Positions 19,401-26,587 of a stretch of DNA of 64,000 nucleotides are shown here, piece by piece. The notes under the pieces are model-generated. The model was not told where the DNA came from and ran no database searches. It saw only the letters and a program-made list of their open reading frames with translations. The DNA lies in contig CALAST010000068.1 of the NCBI GenBank assembly GCA_937889225.1, positions 1-64,000 on the forward strand, in the 5' to 3' direction. Within the stretch, counting starts at the first letter, position 1. Each line of letters opens with the position of its first letter. This DNA is from an uncultured Lachnobacterium sp. (lineage in GTDB: Bacteria; Bacillota; Clostridia; Lachnospirales; Lachnospiraceae). The position numbers were made by a program, and so were the translations under genes.

Positions 19401-19428
19401 ATATTAGATTTTCCTCATTCTTTTGCAA
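19401..19428 (-). promoter_or_regulatory. Possible promoter of the cohesin-dockerin operon
   Basis: On the minus strand TTGCAA (19423-19428) and TAATAT (19401-19406) are 16 bp apart, about 125 bp before the large cohesin start. The match is moderate and this AT-rich stretch offers other choices. Confidence 0.3.
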
Positions 19429-19579
19429 TAAATTTTTAGAATCCTCGTTTGACAAAAATTTTAGATTCTCTATTTTTAAACTCATTAACTTTTATAAATC
19501 CTCTGCCAAACACTTTTGTCATTCAGAGATTTTTCTCTATTGCATTTATTTCTAATAATTATAGTTCAATTCACACTTG

Positions 19580-19608
19580 TTGTCAATTTAAAACATCATT
19601 ATGATAAT
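19580..19608 (+). promoter_or_regulatory. Promoter of the XRE regulator gene
   Basis: TTGTCA (19580-19585) and GATAAT (19603-19608) are separated by 17 bp and lie about 50 bp before the regulator start. It faces away from the cohesin operon, so the regulator could bind the shared 380-bp gap. Confidence 0.5.
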
Positions 19609-19656
19609 GAAATATTCGTCTGCATATTTTACCATACTTTAAAAGAGGTGATAAAA

Positions 19657-19941
19657 ATGATTGCAGATAGAATTAAAAATCTAAGGGAACAACAAAATAA
19701 AACACAAACAGAACTTGCCAAACAACTTGGAATTACAAGGTCAAGTGTCAATGCTTGGGAGATGGGGATTTCAGTTCCTTCTACACAATATATCATTGAA
19801 CTCGCAAATATTTTTCAAGTTTCAACTGACTATCTTTTAGGAGTAAATACTACTTCTTCCGTAAATGTAGCAGGATTATCAGATAAAGATATTGAATTAA
19901 TTCATAGTATTATTTTACATTTAAAAAACAAAAAAAATTAA
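19657..19941 (+). CDS. Small XRE-family (Cro/CI-type) transcriptional regulator
   Basis: A 94-aa protein with a helix-turn-helix at residues 1-62 (RIKNLREQQNKTQTELAKQL then SRSSVNAWE-like recognition helix, here TRSSVNAWEMG, and STDYLLGV). A short C-terminal helix follows. I take the ATG preceded by AGAGGTG at a 7-nt spacing; the open frame continues upstream without a ribosome site, so the longer form is unlikely. It is divergent from the cohesin-dockerin operon with a 380-bp gap and may regulate it, but no operator repeat was identified. A terminator hairpin overlaps its stop codon. Confidence 0.85.
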   Translation: MIADRIKNLREQQNKTQTELAKQLGITRSSVNAWEMGISVPSTQYIIELANIFQVSTDYLLGVNTTSSVNVAGLSDKDIELIHSIILHLKNKKN

Positions 19942-19971
19942 ACAGCAAGGTTAAACTTTCTTGCTGCTTAA
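19938..19971. terminator. Bidirectional terminator between two convergent small genes
   Basis: TTAAACAGCAAG and CTTGCTGCTTAA form a 12-bp stem with one mismatch around a 10-nt loop, flanked by A-runs on the left and T-rich sequence on the right. It lies exactly between the ends of the XRE gene and the convergent 73-aa gene. Confidence 0.65.
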
Positions 19972-20193
19972 TTATTTACTCTCTAATAAATATTCGTCTA
20001 ATTTTGTTATGCTATCAGCTAACTGTTTTCTTAAATCCTGTATTTGTTTTTCTGCCAGCCAAATGATAGCATTTAATTCTTCATTATTTTTTGCCTCACA
20101 ATACACTTTTAGAGCTTTTAAAACCACACAAAATGCATTTATATCATATTCCAATTTCATTAATTTAGTTAAAATTTCTTCTAATGTACTCAT
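19972..20193 (-). CDS. Small helical protein of unknown function
   Basis: A 73-aa, almost wholly helical, charged protein (for example LTKLMKLEYDINAFCVVLKA and IIWLAEKQIQDLRKQL). A perfect AGGAGG lies 5 nt before the ATG, and the gene ends at a shared terminator, so it is probably translated. I do not recognise a family. It resembles small phage- or plasmid-type accessory proteins, and coiled-coil pairing is possible. It is convergent with the XRE gene. Confidence 0.65.
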   Translation of the reverse strand: MSTLEEILTKLMKLEYDINAFCVVLKALKVYCEAKNNEELNAIIWLAEKQIQDLRKQLADSITKLDEYLLESK

Positions 20194-20452
20194 TAAATCC
20201 TCCTATAATGTATTCCAATTTTTTCATTCTTTTATCCTTCGTTCTGATATAATCCTAAAATATTTATATGTAGTGAAACTATTATTAAAGTGTGTTTAAA
20301 AATTATTGCCATTTAGGTTTTTATTTTATCTGATATTAAAACAAAAAAATATATACCTCTTTGTATTATATAGCTTAATTAGGTATAAAACTGATTTTAT
20401 TTTCATTCTTTTTATTATTGATGCAAAAAATTTTACCTATAATACAAAAGAA

Positions 20453-20486
20453 GAACTCCAATTCACTATAAAATGAATCTGAGTTC
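20453..20486 (-). terminator. Terminator of the acyl-ACP thioesterase gene
   Basis: An interrupted stem (GAACTC / GAGTTC, then ATTCA / TGAAT) lies 13 bp beyond the thioesterase stop. On the minus strand it is followed by TTCTTTTG. Confidence 0.6.
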
Positions 20487-20498
20487 CCCTTTTCAATT

Positions 20499-21218
20499 CT
20501 ATCTATACATCTTCACAATCGCATGCACATCTTCACAATCTTTCGACTTAATACACACCATTCGTTCCTTTTCATCTTCCCCATAATAACAGCAAATCGT
20601 TTCCCCACAAGCAATCGCTTTCCGATATGTAATCATAAATTCATTACACTCCCCTTGCCGATACACTTCTTCCGGAAGTGCAAGTGTGGCTAAATCAATA
20701 TAATAGACATTATTCATATGCTCATTTGCATCAATCCAGTTACGGTCAATAAAATATTCCTTTTTCTCCAAATAAGTATCACATTCTTTTAATTTTGCTA
20801 CCCATGCTGACTCAAAATTCTTACGCTCCGGTTCACTCTGATATAGTGCTGCAATTTCTTTGGAAAGGCGGGTTGGTCGCAATGTTTCGCCATTGATACG
20901 TACCCAGTTGGAAATTCCTACGATTGCTAAATCTCCACTTTCATCATAAAATTCTACTTCTCGAGAAGCTATACCATTTTTCATTTCCCGATTCCATGTT
21001 ACTGCCGTAAGATGTTCTTCATATTTCGGTCGCTTGCATACTTTAATATGATATCCTGTCAAAAACCAACGGTCTTTCGTATTTTTCGTTCCATCCCCTA
21101 CTTCTGAAGAATGCATACATGCAATATCCTGAAACATCTTTAAGATGCTTACATTTGATAATTCATAATTTTTATTGATGTCACTATAGCCTACATAAAA
21201 TTTTTCTGTAAATGTCAT
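20499..21218 (-). CDS. Acyl-ACP thioesterase
   Basis: A 239-aa protein of the bacterial acyl-ACP thioesterase family, built as two hot-dog folds. The N-terminal half opens with YVGYSDINKNYELSNVSILKMFQDIA and contains FLTGYHIKVCKRPKYEEHLTAVTW. The second half carries DRNWIDANEHMNNVYYIDLA, holding the Asp/Asn/His residues expected at the active site. It hydrolyses acyl-ACP to free fatty acid in the cytosol, setting chain length or adjusting lipid supply. The start is the ATG 5 nt after GGAGG; an earlier in-frame ATG lies within that ribosome site. It is followed by its own terminator. A fragment of a decayed reading frame lies directly upstream. Confidence 0.88.
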   Translation of the reverse strand: MTFTEKFYVGYSDINKNYELSNVSILKMFQDIACMHSSEVGDGTKNTKDRWFLTGYHIKVCKRPKYEEHLTAVTWNREMKNGIASREVEFYDESGDLAIVGISNWVRINGETLRPTRLSKEIAALYQSEPERKNFESAWVAKLKECDTYLEKKEYFIDRNWIDANEHMNNVYYIDLATLALPEEVYRQGECNEFMITYRKAIACGETICCYYGEDEKERMVCIKSKDCEDVHAIVKMYR

Positions 21219-21233
21219 AAGTACCTCCATTTA

Positions 21234-21332
21234 TTATCTTAGTGCCATTTCCACATCCGGCATCTGGTTTTCTTTAAATACGCACTTTCTTAAATCCGCC
21301 AAAATCTTCTCTCTAAGGATAACATTATCATT
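21234..21332 (-). pseudogene. Relic C-terminal coding fragment upstream of the thioesterase
   Basis: An open frame of 32 codons on the minus strand reads like protein (EKILADLRKCVFKENQMPDV..., ending in EMALR then stop) but has no start codon and is preceded by an in-frame stop. It ends 15 bp before the thioesterase start. It may be the tail of a gene lost by deletion. I cannot assign a family, and chance open frames of this size exist. Confidence 0.3.
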
Positions 21333-21516
21333 TTAGCTTTTCAATACTATATTTACAGCTATCACTTCTCCTTTATTAGCCCATAGTACAATTTTCTCAT
21401 GTTTCCTCATATCCTCCAAAATTCTATTTTCCCTCTTTATGACTATAAAATATTTATTCTTTCGTTCTAACACATCATCTATATCTTACATTTATTACTC
21501 AATTACGAATTTACTG

Positions 21517-21574
21517 TTGACATCTTTTCATTTCCATGTTATATTATATTTAACAATTAGGTTAAATGTTAAAT
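21517..21574 (+). promoter_or_regulatory. Promoter and SdpR-type operator of the sdpR/sdpI-like operon
   Basis: TTGACA (21517-21522) and TATATT (21540-21545) are 17 bp apart. Immediately downstream, ATTTAACA (21548-21555) and TGTTAAAT (21567-21574) form a perfect 8-bp inverted repeat with an 11-bp spacer, covering the expected transcription start. ArsR-like SdpR autorepressors bind such sites. Confidence 0.7.
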
Positions 21575-21590
21575 GAGTGAGGTGATACAT

Positions 21591-21875
21591 ATGGCTTTGC
21601 AAACAACACTAAAAGCACTTTCTGACCCCATACGTCGTGAAATTTTAAATCTTTTAAAAGCCGGACGTTTATCTGCCGGAGAAATTGTGGCACACTTTGA
21701 TGTAACGGGTGCTTCCATTTCCCGACATCTTTCGGTGTTAAAAGAAGCTGATTTAATTCGCGACACACGGGAAGGAAAATTTATTTATTATGAGCTGAAT
21801 GCTTCCGTTTTGGAAGAAATCATGCTATGGATTACGGATTTGAAAGGAGACTCAAATTATGATGAAAGAACATAA
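21591..21875 (+). CDS. sdpR: SdpR-like ArsR-family autorepressor
   Basis: A 94-aa winged-helix protein: ALSDPIRREILNLLKAGRLS, then the recognition helix region GASISRHLSVLKEADLI and the wing REGKFIYYELN. These are the hallmarks of the ArsR/SdpR branch, with no metal-binding cysteines. In Bacillus subtilis SdpR represses its own operon until SdpI binds the toxin SdpC and sequesters it at the membrane. The start follows GAGGTG by 6 nt. The gene overlaps the next, sdpI-like gene by 17 bp and has an inverted-repeat operator on its promoter. No sdpC-like toxin lies nearby, so it may respond to a competitor's toxin or to another signal. Confidence 0.85.
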   Translation: MALQTTLKALSDPIRREILNLLKAGRLSAGEIVAHFDVTGASISRHLSVLKEADLIRDTREGKFIYYELNASVLEEIMLWITDLKGDSNYDERT

Positions 21876-22842
21876 AGGAAAACTATTGCTATCTTCCGCT
21901 ATCATTTTACTTCCTATACTAATGGGAAATATTGCTATGACTATTTTTATTCTGATTGGACATTGGATTTGCTTGTTTTTTACATTTTCCGATTCTAAGA
22001 ATAAAAATCAAAATCAAAAAGTCTGGAATATGATTTTCTGGATTTGTCCTTGCATATCATTATTTGCAAACGGTATATCCTATATACTTTTATCTGATAC
22101 CACAATTGAAATGGAAAACATTACGCCTGCTTTTTTCGGTTTGCTGTTTGTGCTAATTGGAAATTATCTGCCAAAATGCAGACAAAATAGTACGATTGGC
22201 ATCAAACTTTCATGGACATTAAATAATGAAGAAAACTGGAATCAAACACATCGCATTGGTGGAAAAACATGGGTGTTTTCCGGATTTTTGATGTTATGTT
22301 CTCTGTTTTTACCGGAAAATTTTAAGATTACTATATTTATCATTGCATTAATTCTCGCACTTGTCGTACCTATGCTTTATTCCTACCTTTATTCCATAAA
22401 ACAAAAAGCAAATGGCACTTACTCTGCTTCCATAGAAAAGACTCCTGCAAATAAAATTTCTGCCGTCATTGCAGCAATCTTACTTATCGCATCGGCTGCT
22501 TTGATTACAACAGGGGATATTACTTTTGAATATAATGAAGATAAACTTATTGTTGACTCTACCTATTGGAACTCTTTGAAAATTGACTATGCTTCTATTG
22601 ACAGTATTTCCTATATGGAAAATATCGATGCCGGCTCACGCGAATTTGGATTTGGAAGTCTTCGACTTCTTATGGGTGCATTTCAAAATGATGCCTTTGG
22701 CAATTATACTCGATATTCTTATACAAATTGCGATAGTTGTGTTGTGCTTGATGTTTCCGGTAAAACAATTGTACTTGGGGCGGAAACGGAAGAAGATACA
22801 TTAGAGATTTATGAAAAATTGAAAGAGAAAAGTGGATTGTAA
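21859..22842 (+). CDS. sdpI: SdpI-family membrane immunity/signalling protein with PH-like C-terminal domain
   Basis: A 327-aa membrane protein. It has two N-terminal helices, a DUF1648-like part, then the SdpI core with IGIKLSWTLNNEENWNQTHRIGGK, a typical family motif (KxPWTLxxxxxWxxTHRxxG). Two further helix pairs end near residue 215. The last 110 residues are soluble and resemble a bacterial PH domain (YNEDKLIVDSTYWNSLKIDYASIDSIS...; ends in an amphipathic helix). The usual SdpI is about 210 aa, so the tail is an extension. ATGATG follows GGAG by 9 nt; either ATG could serve. SdpI gives toxin immunity and controls SdpR by sequestration. Confidence 0.82.
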   Translation: MMKEHKGKLLLSSAIILLPILMGNIAMTIFILIGHWICLFFTFSDSKNKNQNQKVWNMIFWICPCISLFANGISYILLSDTTIEMENITPAFFGLLFVLIGNYLPKCRQNSTIGIKLSWTLNNEENWNQTHRIGGKTWVFSGFLMLCSLFLPENFKITIFIIALILALVVPMLYSYLYSIKQKANGTYSASIEKTPANKISAVIAAILLIASAALITTGDITFEYNEDKLIVDSTYWNSLKIDYASIDSISYMENIDAGSREFGFGSLRLLMGAFQNDAFGNYTRYSYTNCDSCVVLDVSGKTIVLGAETEEDTLEIYEKLKEKSGL

Positions 22843-22846
22843 TATG

Positions 22847-22880
22847 ATTTAGGCATATGTATCTTTGCATATGCCTAAAT
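22847..22880 (+). terminator. Terminator of the sdpR/sdpI-like operon
   Basis: A perfect 13-bp stem (ATTTAGGCATATG / CATATGCCTAAAT) with an 8-nt loop starts 4 bp after the sdpI-like stop. The T-run after it is short (TTTGG). Confidence 0.65.
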
Positions 22881-23145
22881 TTGGCTGAAATTTTCGAGAA
22901 AAATCTACACTTTGTTTTCCTACTGTAACTTTACACTATTTTTAAGATTATTTTCATTGTTTTTTACTCTTTAAAGTGATATATTATTTATATAATCTTT
23001 TTTCTTACATTCATGTAGTCAAATAAATATTTATATTCCACTTGACTACTTAATTCGGTTAAAAATATAGAAAATAAAAAATTATGTTACAATTTCCATA
23101 CAACCAACAACTAGAAATTTCCCTCCCTATAAAAGGAGGATTAAC

Positions 23146-24129
23146 ATGCCCAAACACGACAATTCCGTGAAAAATTGGCTTGGCAAAAACGCTCGCTTTG
23201 CAGACCTTTTCAACCATGTACTTTTTCAAGGAAAACCCATTATTAAAAAGGAAGAACTATCCGACATTCGCAACGAATCTGACCTTATCATACAAGATAA
23301 AAATAAGAAAATAAAAACATCGACCCGTTACAGAGATATTGTAAAACAATGGAAAAATGACATAACTTTTGTTATTTTAGCAACAGAAATACAGGAAAAC
23401 ATACACTATGCCATGCCGGTTCGAAATATGCTCTATGATGCACTTGCCTATACCGACCAAGCGAGAAAACTATGGGAACAATTGGATGACGCCCAAAAGA
23501 AACAGGTATCGCAACAGGAATTCCTTTCGAGCTTTCGCAAAGAAGACCGCTTATCTCCTGTTATTACCCTTGTATTTTATTATGGGGATTCCCCTTGGGA
23601 CGGTGCGTTAGAGCTGCATGATATGTTTGGCAATTTTGCAAAACAAAAATGGATACAAGAATGGATTCCTAACTACAAAATCAACTTAATCAATCCGCTT
23701 AATATCTCTGATTTTGATGATTTTCAAAGTGATTTGCAAATTATATTTCCTATGCTACAGCGAAAAAATAACAAGCAGGACTTACTGAATTATATCAATA
23801 CACACAGAGCTTATTTCGAATGCGTGAATACTGAAGATGCTTACGCCATAAGTGCCTTGCTTGGAACAACGAAACACTTAAAAACTATGTTCAACAGCAG
23901 AAAGGAGAAACAAAACATGTGTAAAGCATTACAGGAATTTTATGAAGATGGAGTAAATGAAGGGAAAGAAAAAGGTAAAGCCGAAGAACGCATAATTGGC
24001 ATAAAAAAATCCATACTTATGCTCCAGAATGTTGGTGCAACCAACGAGAAAATATTAGAATTAATTATGACAGAATATGAACTGAAGCAAGAAGACGCAG
24101 AGCACTTTATTACTTCGGCTAATCCATAA
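23146..24129 (+). CDS. Rpn-family recombination-promoting nuclease / putative transposase (PD-(D/E)XK)
   Basis: A 327-aa protein of the Rpn/YhgA-like (transposase_31) family. The N-terminal nuclease core reads ARFADLFNHVLFQGKP, then DITFVILATEIQENIHYAMPVRNMLYD, where E in TEIQ and the conserved Gln belong to the modified PD-(D/E)XK active site. An RK-type DALAYTDQAR segment and LSPVITLVFYYGDSPWDG follow, and the tail is helical and Glu/Lys-rich (about 270-327). Relatives in E. coli are DNA endonucleases that stimulate RecA-independent recombination; the physiological role is unclear. AGGAGG lies 7 nt before the ATG. The gene stands alone with its own terminator and is probably accessory. Confidence 0.85.
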   Translation: MPKHDNSVKNWLGKNARFADLFNHVLFQGKPIIKKEELSDIRNESDLIIQDKNKKIKTSTRYRDIVKQWKNDITFVILATEIQENIHYAMPVRNMLYDALAYTDQARKLWEQLDDAQKKQVSQQEFLSSFRKEDRLSPVITLVFYYGDSPWDGALELHDMFGNFAKQKWIQEWIPNYKINLINPLNISDFDDFQSDLQIIFPMLQRKNNKQDLLNYINTHRAYFECVNTEDAYAISALLGTTKHLKTMFNSRKEKQNMCKALQEFYEDGVNEGKEKGKAEERIIGIKKSILMLQNVGATNEKILELIMTEYELKQEDAEHFITSANP

Positions 24130-24136
24130 AAAAATA

Positions 24137-24173
24137 GAGTTGTTATTGCGATAAAAATTTTCAATAACAACTC
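24137..24173 (+). terminator. Terminator of the Rpn-like gene
   Basis: A perfect 12-bp stem (GAGTTGTTATTG / CAATAACAACTC) with a 13-nt loop is followed by CATTTTTTTAAT on the plus strand. It lies 7 bp after the stop. Confidence 0.8.
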
Positions 24174-24233
24174 CATTTTTTTAATATCCTTTATTCTAAC
24201 AGATAATGCATGCTTTGCTATATTACTGCCGCA

Positions 24234-24314
24234 TTACTTATGTTTATATCCGGTATACATTGTCATAAACAAGCAAAAAATCATTGCCCATGCCCAGAAT
24301 TTATGATTTTTCAT
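24234..24314 (-). CDS. 26-residue membrane peptide (DUF6219-like)
   Basis: A small ORF encoding MKNHKFWAWAMIFCLFMTMY followed by TGYKHK. It starts 20 bp after the stop of the AICAR formyltransferase gene, with GGGGGA about 8 nt before the ATG. A basic N-terminus, one hydrophobic helix and a YTGYKHK end match my memory of a family of tiny Lachnospiraceae proteins (DUF6219). It is probably a single-pass membrane peptide made from the purine operon; its function is unknown. Comparison of this ORF with other Lachnospiraceae downstream of purine genes would settle it. Confidence 0.6.
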   Translation of the reverse strand: MKNHKFWAWAMIFCLFMTMYTGYKHK

Positions 24315-24334
24315 AATCTTTTCCCCCTGTCAGA

Positions 24335-25513
24335 TTAGTGATGGAACAAACGAATTCCTGTAAAGCTCATTACCATATCATATTTATTACATGTAGAAAT
24401 TACATGGTCATCACGAACAGAGCCGCCCGGCTGTGCTACGTATTTTACACCGCTTTTCTTTGCACGTTCGATATTGTCACCAAATGGGAAGAAGGCATCA
24501 GAACCAAGTGCTACATCTGTGTTCTTATCTAACCATGCACGTTTTTCTTCTGCTGTAAATACTGCCGGTTTTACTTTAAAGATAGTTTCCCATGCACCAT
24601 CTGCAAGCACATCCATATAATCTTCACCCATATAAAGGTCAATTGCATTGTCGCGGTCTGCACGTTTGATGCCGTCTACAAACTGAAGTCCAAGTACCTG
24701 TGGAGACTGACGTAACCACCAATTGTCTGCTTTGCTTCCTGCAAGGCGTGTACAATGGATACGAGACTGCTGTCCTGCACCAATACCGATTGCTTGTCCT
24801 CCTTTTACATAACATACAGAGTTAGACTGTGTATATTTTAAAGTAATCATAGCGATAGCAAGGTCAATCTTTGCCTGTTCCGTTAATTCTTTATTTTCTG
24901 TTACAATATTGCTAAAGAAGTTTTCATCAATCACAAGTTCATTTCTACCCTGTTCGAAAGTTACGCCAAATACTTCTTTTGTTTCGATTGGAGCCGGTTC
25001 GTAATTCGGGTCAATCTGGATAACGCAATAATTGCCGTTTTTCTTTGCTTTTAAGATTTCAAGTGCTTCTTCTGTATATCCTGGAGCAATCACACCATCA
25101 GATACTTCTCTTTTAATGACAAGTGCTGTGGATTTGTCACACACATCAGAAAGGGAAATAAAATCACCAAAAGAAGACATTCTATCTGCACCTCTTGCAC
25201 GAATATAGGCATTTGCAATTGGTGTAAATTCAATATCAAGGTCATCTACCCAGTAAATTTTCTTTTCTACATCTGTAAGCGGAAGACCTACTGCTGCACC
25301 TGCAGGAGATACGTGTTTAAAAGAAGTTGCAGCAGGAAGACCTGTTGCTTTTTTCAATTCACGTACTAACTGCCAACCATTAAATGCATCTAAAAGATTA
25401 ATATATCCTGCTCTACCATTTACTACTGTGATAGGAAGTTCCCCATTTTCCATATAGATTTTGGAAGGTTTCTGATTTGGATTACATCCGTATTTTAATT
25501 CGTATTCTCTCAT
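24335..25513 (-). CDS. purH: Phosphoribosylaminoimidazolecarboxamide formyltransferase (stand-alone AICAR transformylase)
   Basis: A 392-aa enzyme for the penultimate step of IMP synthesis: AICAR plus 10-formyl-THF gives FAICAR. It matches the C-terminal (AICARFT) half of bifunctional PurH: LKYGCNPNQKPSKIYM at the N-terminus, TSFKHVSPAGAAVGLPL with the catalytic Lys-His pair, YTQSNSVCYVKGGQAIGIGAGQQSR and the AFFPFGDNIERAKKSGVKYVAQPGGSVRDD segment. The N-terminal MGS-like IMP cyclohydrolase domain of usual PurH (about 200 aa) is absent. That step is supplied by the PurO-type gene 29 bp upstream. The start has AGGAG at good spacing. A stand-alone enzyme of this layout is known in some Clostridia. 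Confidence 0.92.
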   Translation of the reverse strand: MREYELKYGCNPNQKPSKIYMENGELPITVVNGRAGYINLLDAFNGWQLVRELKKATGLPAATSFKHVSPAGAAVGLPLTDVEKKIYWVDDLDIEFTPIANAYIRARGADRMSSFGDFISLSDVCDKSTALVIKREVSDGVIAPGYTEEALEILKAKKNGNYCVIQIDPNYEPAPIETKEVFGVTFEQGRNELVIDENFFSNIVTENKELTEQAKIDLAIAMITLKYTQSNSVCYVKGGQAIGIGAGQQSRIHCTRLAGSKADNWWLRQSPQVLGLQFVDGIKRADRDNAIDLYMGEDYMDVLADGAWETIFKVKPAVFTAEEKRAWLDKNTDVALGSDAFFPFGDNIERAKKSGVKYVAQPGGSVRDDHVISTCNKYDMVMSFTGIRLFHH

Positions 25514-25542
25514 ATTTTTCTCCTAATTTAACATTCTAACTA

Positions 25543-26256
25543 TTATACATTCTTATTTACAATTCTTGTTTCATATCTTCCGCTCTCGATATCAATATAG
25601 CGAACGAAAAGTGAAACTTTATTATCTGCGTTTAAATTTTCCCATACCATATTTGTGAACGTATCAATATCGCCATCGATTTCCACAACTTTTGGTTCGC
25701 CTTCAAAACTTGGAAGTGGATTGCCATCGCTCATGTATGTATGAATGAAACGTCCTTCGCCTGCTTTTGGATTGTCATAAGTATAAGTATAACGATTACA
25801 GCAATCCGGGTCACCATTGTTGCTTTTTAAAATAGACATTGCAAAATCATAGCTTCCGTTTTCGATATTCATAATACCGGAAATACGTGGTGTATAGTTT
25901 GGAGCGTCCGGTTCATATTCTCTTGTACGAAGTGACTGTTCGAATGTCTGTCCTTTTTCCATTAATTCATAAATAGTGTCTGTCTGGTCGCCATTGGTAA
26001 CGATTGTGCTGTTTCCCAATACACGAACCGGTGCATATATAATTAAACTTGGGTCACTTAATTTGGATGGGTCAAACGCTTGTGTACGGATGCCTTCACC
26101 ATCTTCTACAAATACACGGTTACGGCTGTTTTCGCTTCTTCCCATGATAAAATAAGCAGTAATTGCTTTTTTTCCGTCTTTGGATCGTCCGATTACAATT
26201 CCTCTGCCCGGATAAGTGTTTCCTGATAATTCTTCTTTAAGTGATAGTATTTTCAT
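25543..26256 (-). CDS. purO: IMP cyclohydrolase, PurO type
   Basis: A 237-aa protein of the IMP_cyclohyd family (archaeal-type PurO) that closes FAICAR to IMP. Recognisable segments are LSGNTYPGRGIVIGRSKDGK near the start, AYFIMGRSENSRNRVFVEDG, then ALIYAPVRVLGNSTIVTNGDQTD-like sequence (here SLIIYAPVRVLGNSTIVTNG). It forms a functional pair with the stand-alone AICAR formyltransferase directly downstream. Together they replace bifunctional PurH. The start is the ATG after AAAGAAAGGCATGGTCTTAAA, a weak, spaced ribosome site. Its promoter lies about 95 bp upstream and overlaps a perfect palindrome. Confidence 0.88.
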   Translation of the reverse strand: MKILSLKEELSGNTYPGRGIVIGRSKDGKKAITAYFIMGRSENSRNRVFVEDGEGIRTQAFDPSKLSDPSLIIYAPVRVLGNSTIVTNGDQTDTIYELMEKGQTFEQSLRTREYEPDAPNYTPRISGIMNIENGSYDFAMSILKSNNGDPDCCNRYTYTYDNPKAGEGRFIHTYMSDGNPLPSFEGEPKVVEIDGDIDTFTNMVWENLNADNKVSLFVRYIDIESGRYETRIVNKNV

Positions 26257-26350
26257 TTTAAGACCATGCCTTTCTTTGTTGGTTATTATTTTTTGCTTTT
26301 ATTAGAAACCAACATATTAATCAATTAAACTTCTTTTATGCTACCAGGTA

Positions 26351-26389
26351 ATTGTAGCATGTTTTTTTTCACTTGACAATATATGTCAA
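26351..26389 (-). promoter_or_regulatory. Promoter of the purO-purH operon with overlapping palindrome
   Basis: On the minus strand TTGTCA (26374-26379) and TACAAT (26351-26356) are 17 bp apart. The -35 box lies inside TTGACA-ATATA-TGTCAA (26373-26389), a perfect 6-5-6 palindrome that looks like an operator. The bound regulator is unknown. Confidence 0.6.
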
Positions 26390-26485
26390 TTTATTAGTAA
26401 TATAAATTATTTACTAACTTCTATAAGTTTTTCTTATTTTTCTGTTAACAATATAGAAAAAGATGTATACAATTAAGAAATAAGA

Positions 26486-26512
26486 AAAAGTGCAACATTA
26501 TGTTACACTTTT
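26486..26512. terminator. Terminator between the PFL-family gene and the pur promoter
   Basis: AAAAGTG-C-AACA and TGTT-A-CACTTTT form an 11-bp stem with one mismatch and a 3-nt loop. A/T-runs flank both sides, so it can act both ways. It lies about 75 bp beyond the PFL-family stop. Confidence 0.65.
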
Positions 26513-26587
26513 ACTCTATTATATTTTATCATTCTACATATTTTTACATATATTGTCAATTATTCTCTTTAATCTCAGATACTTCCT

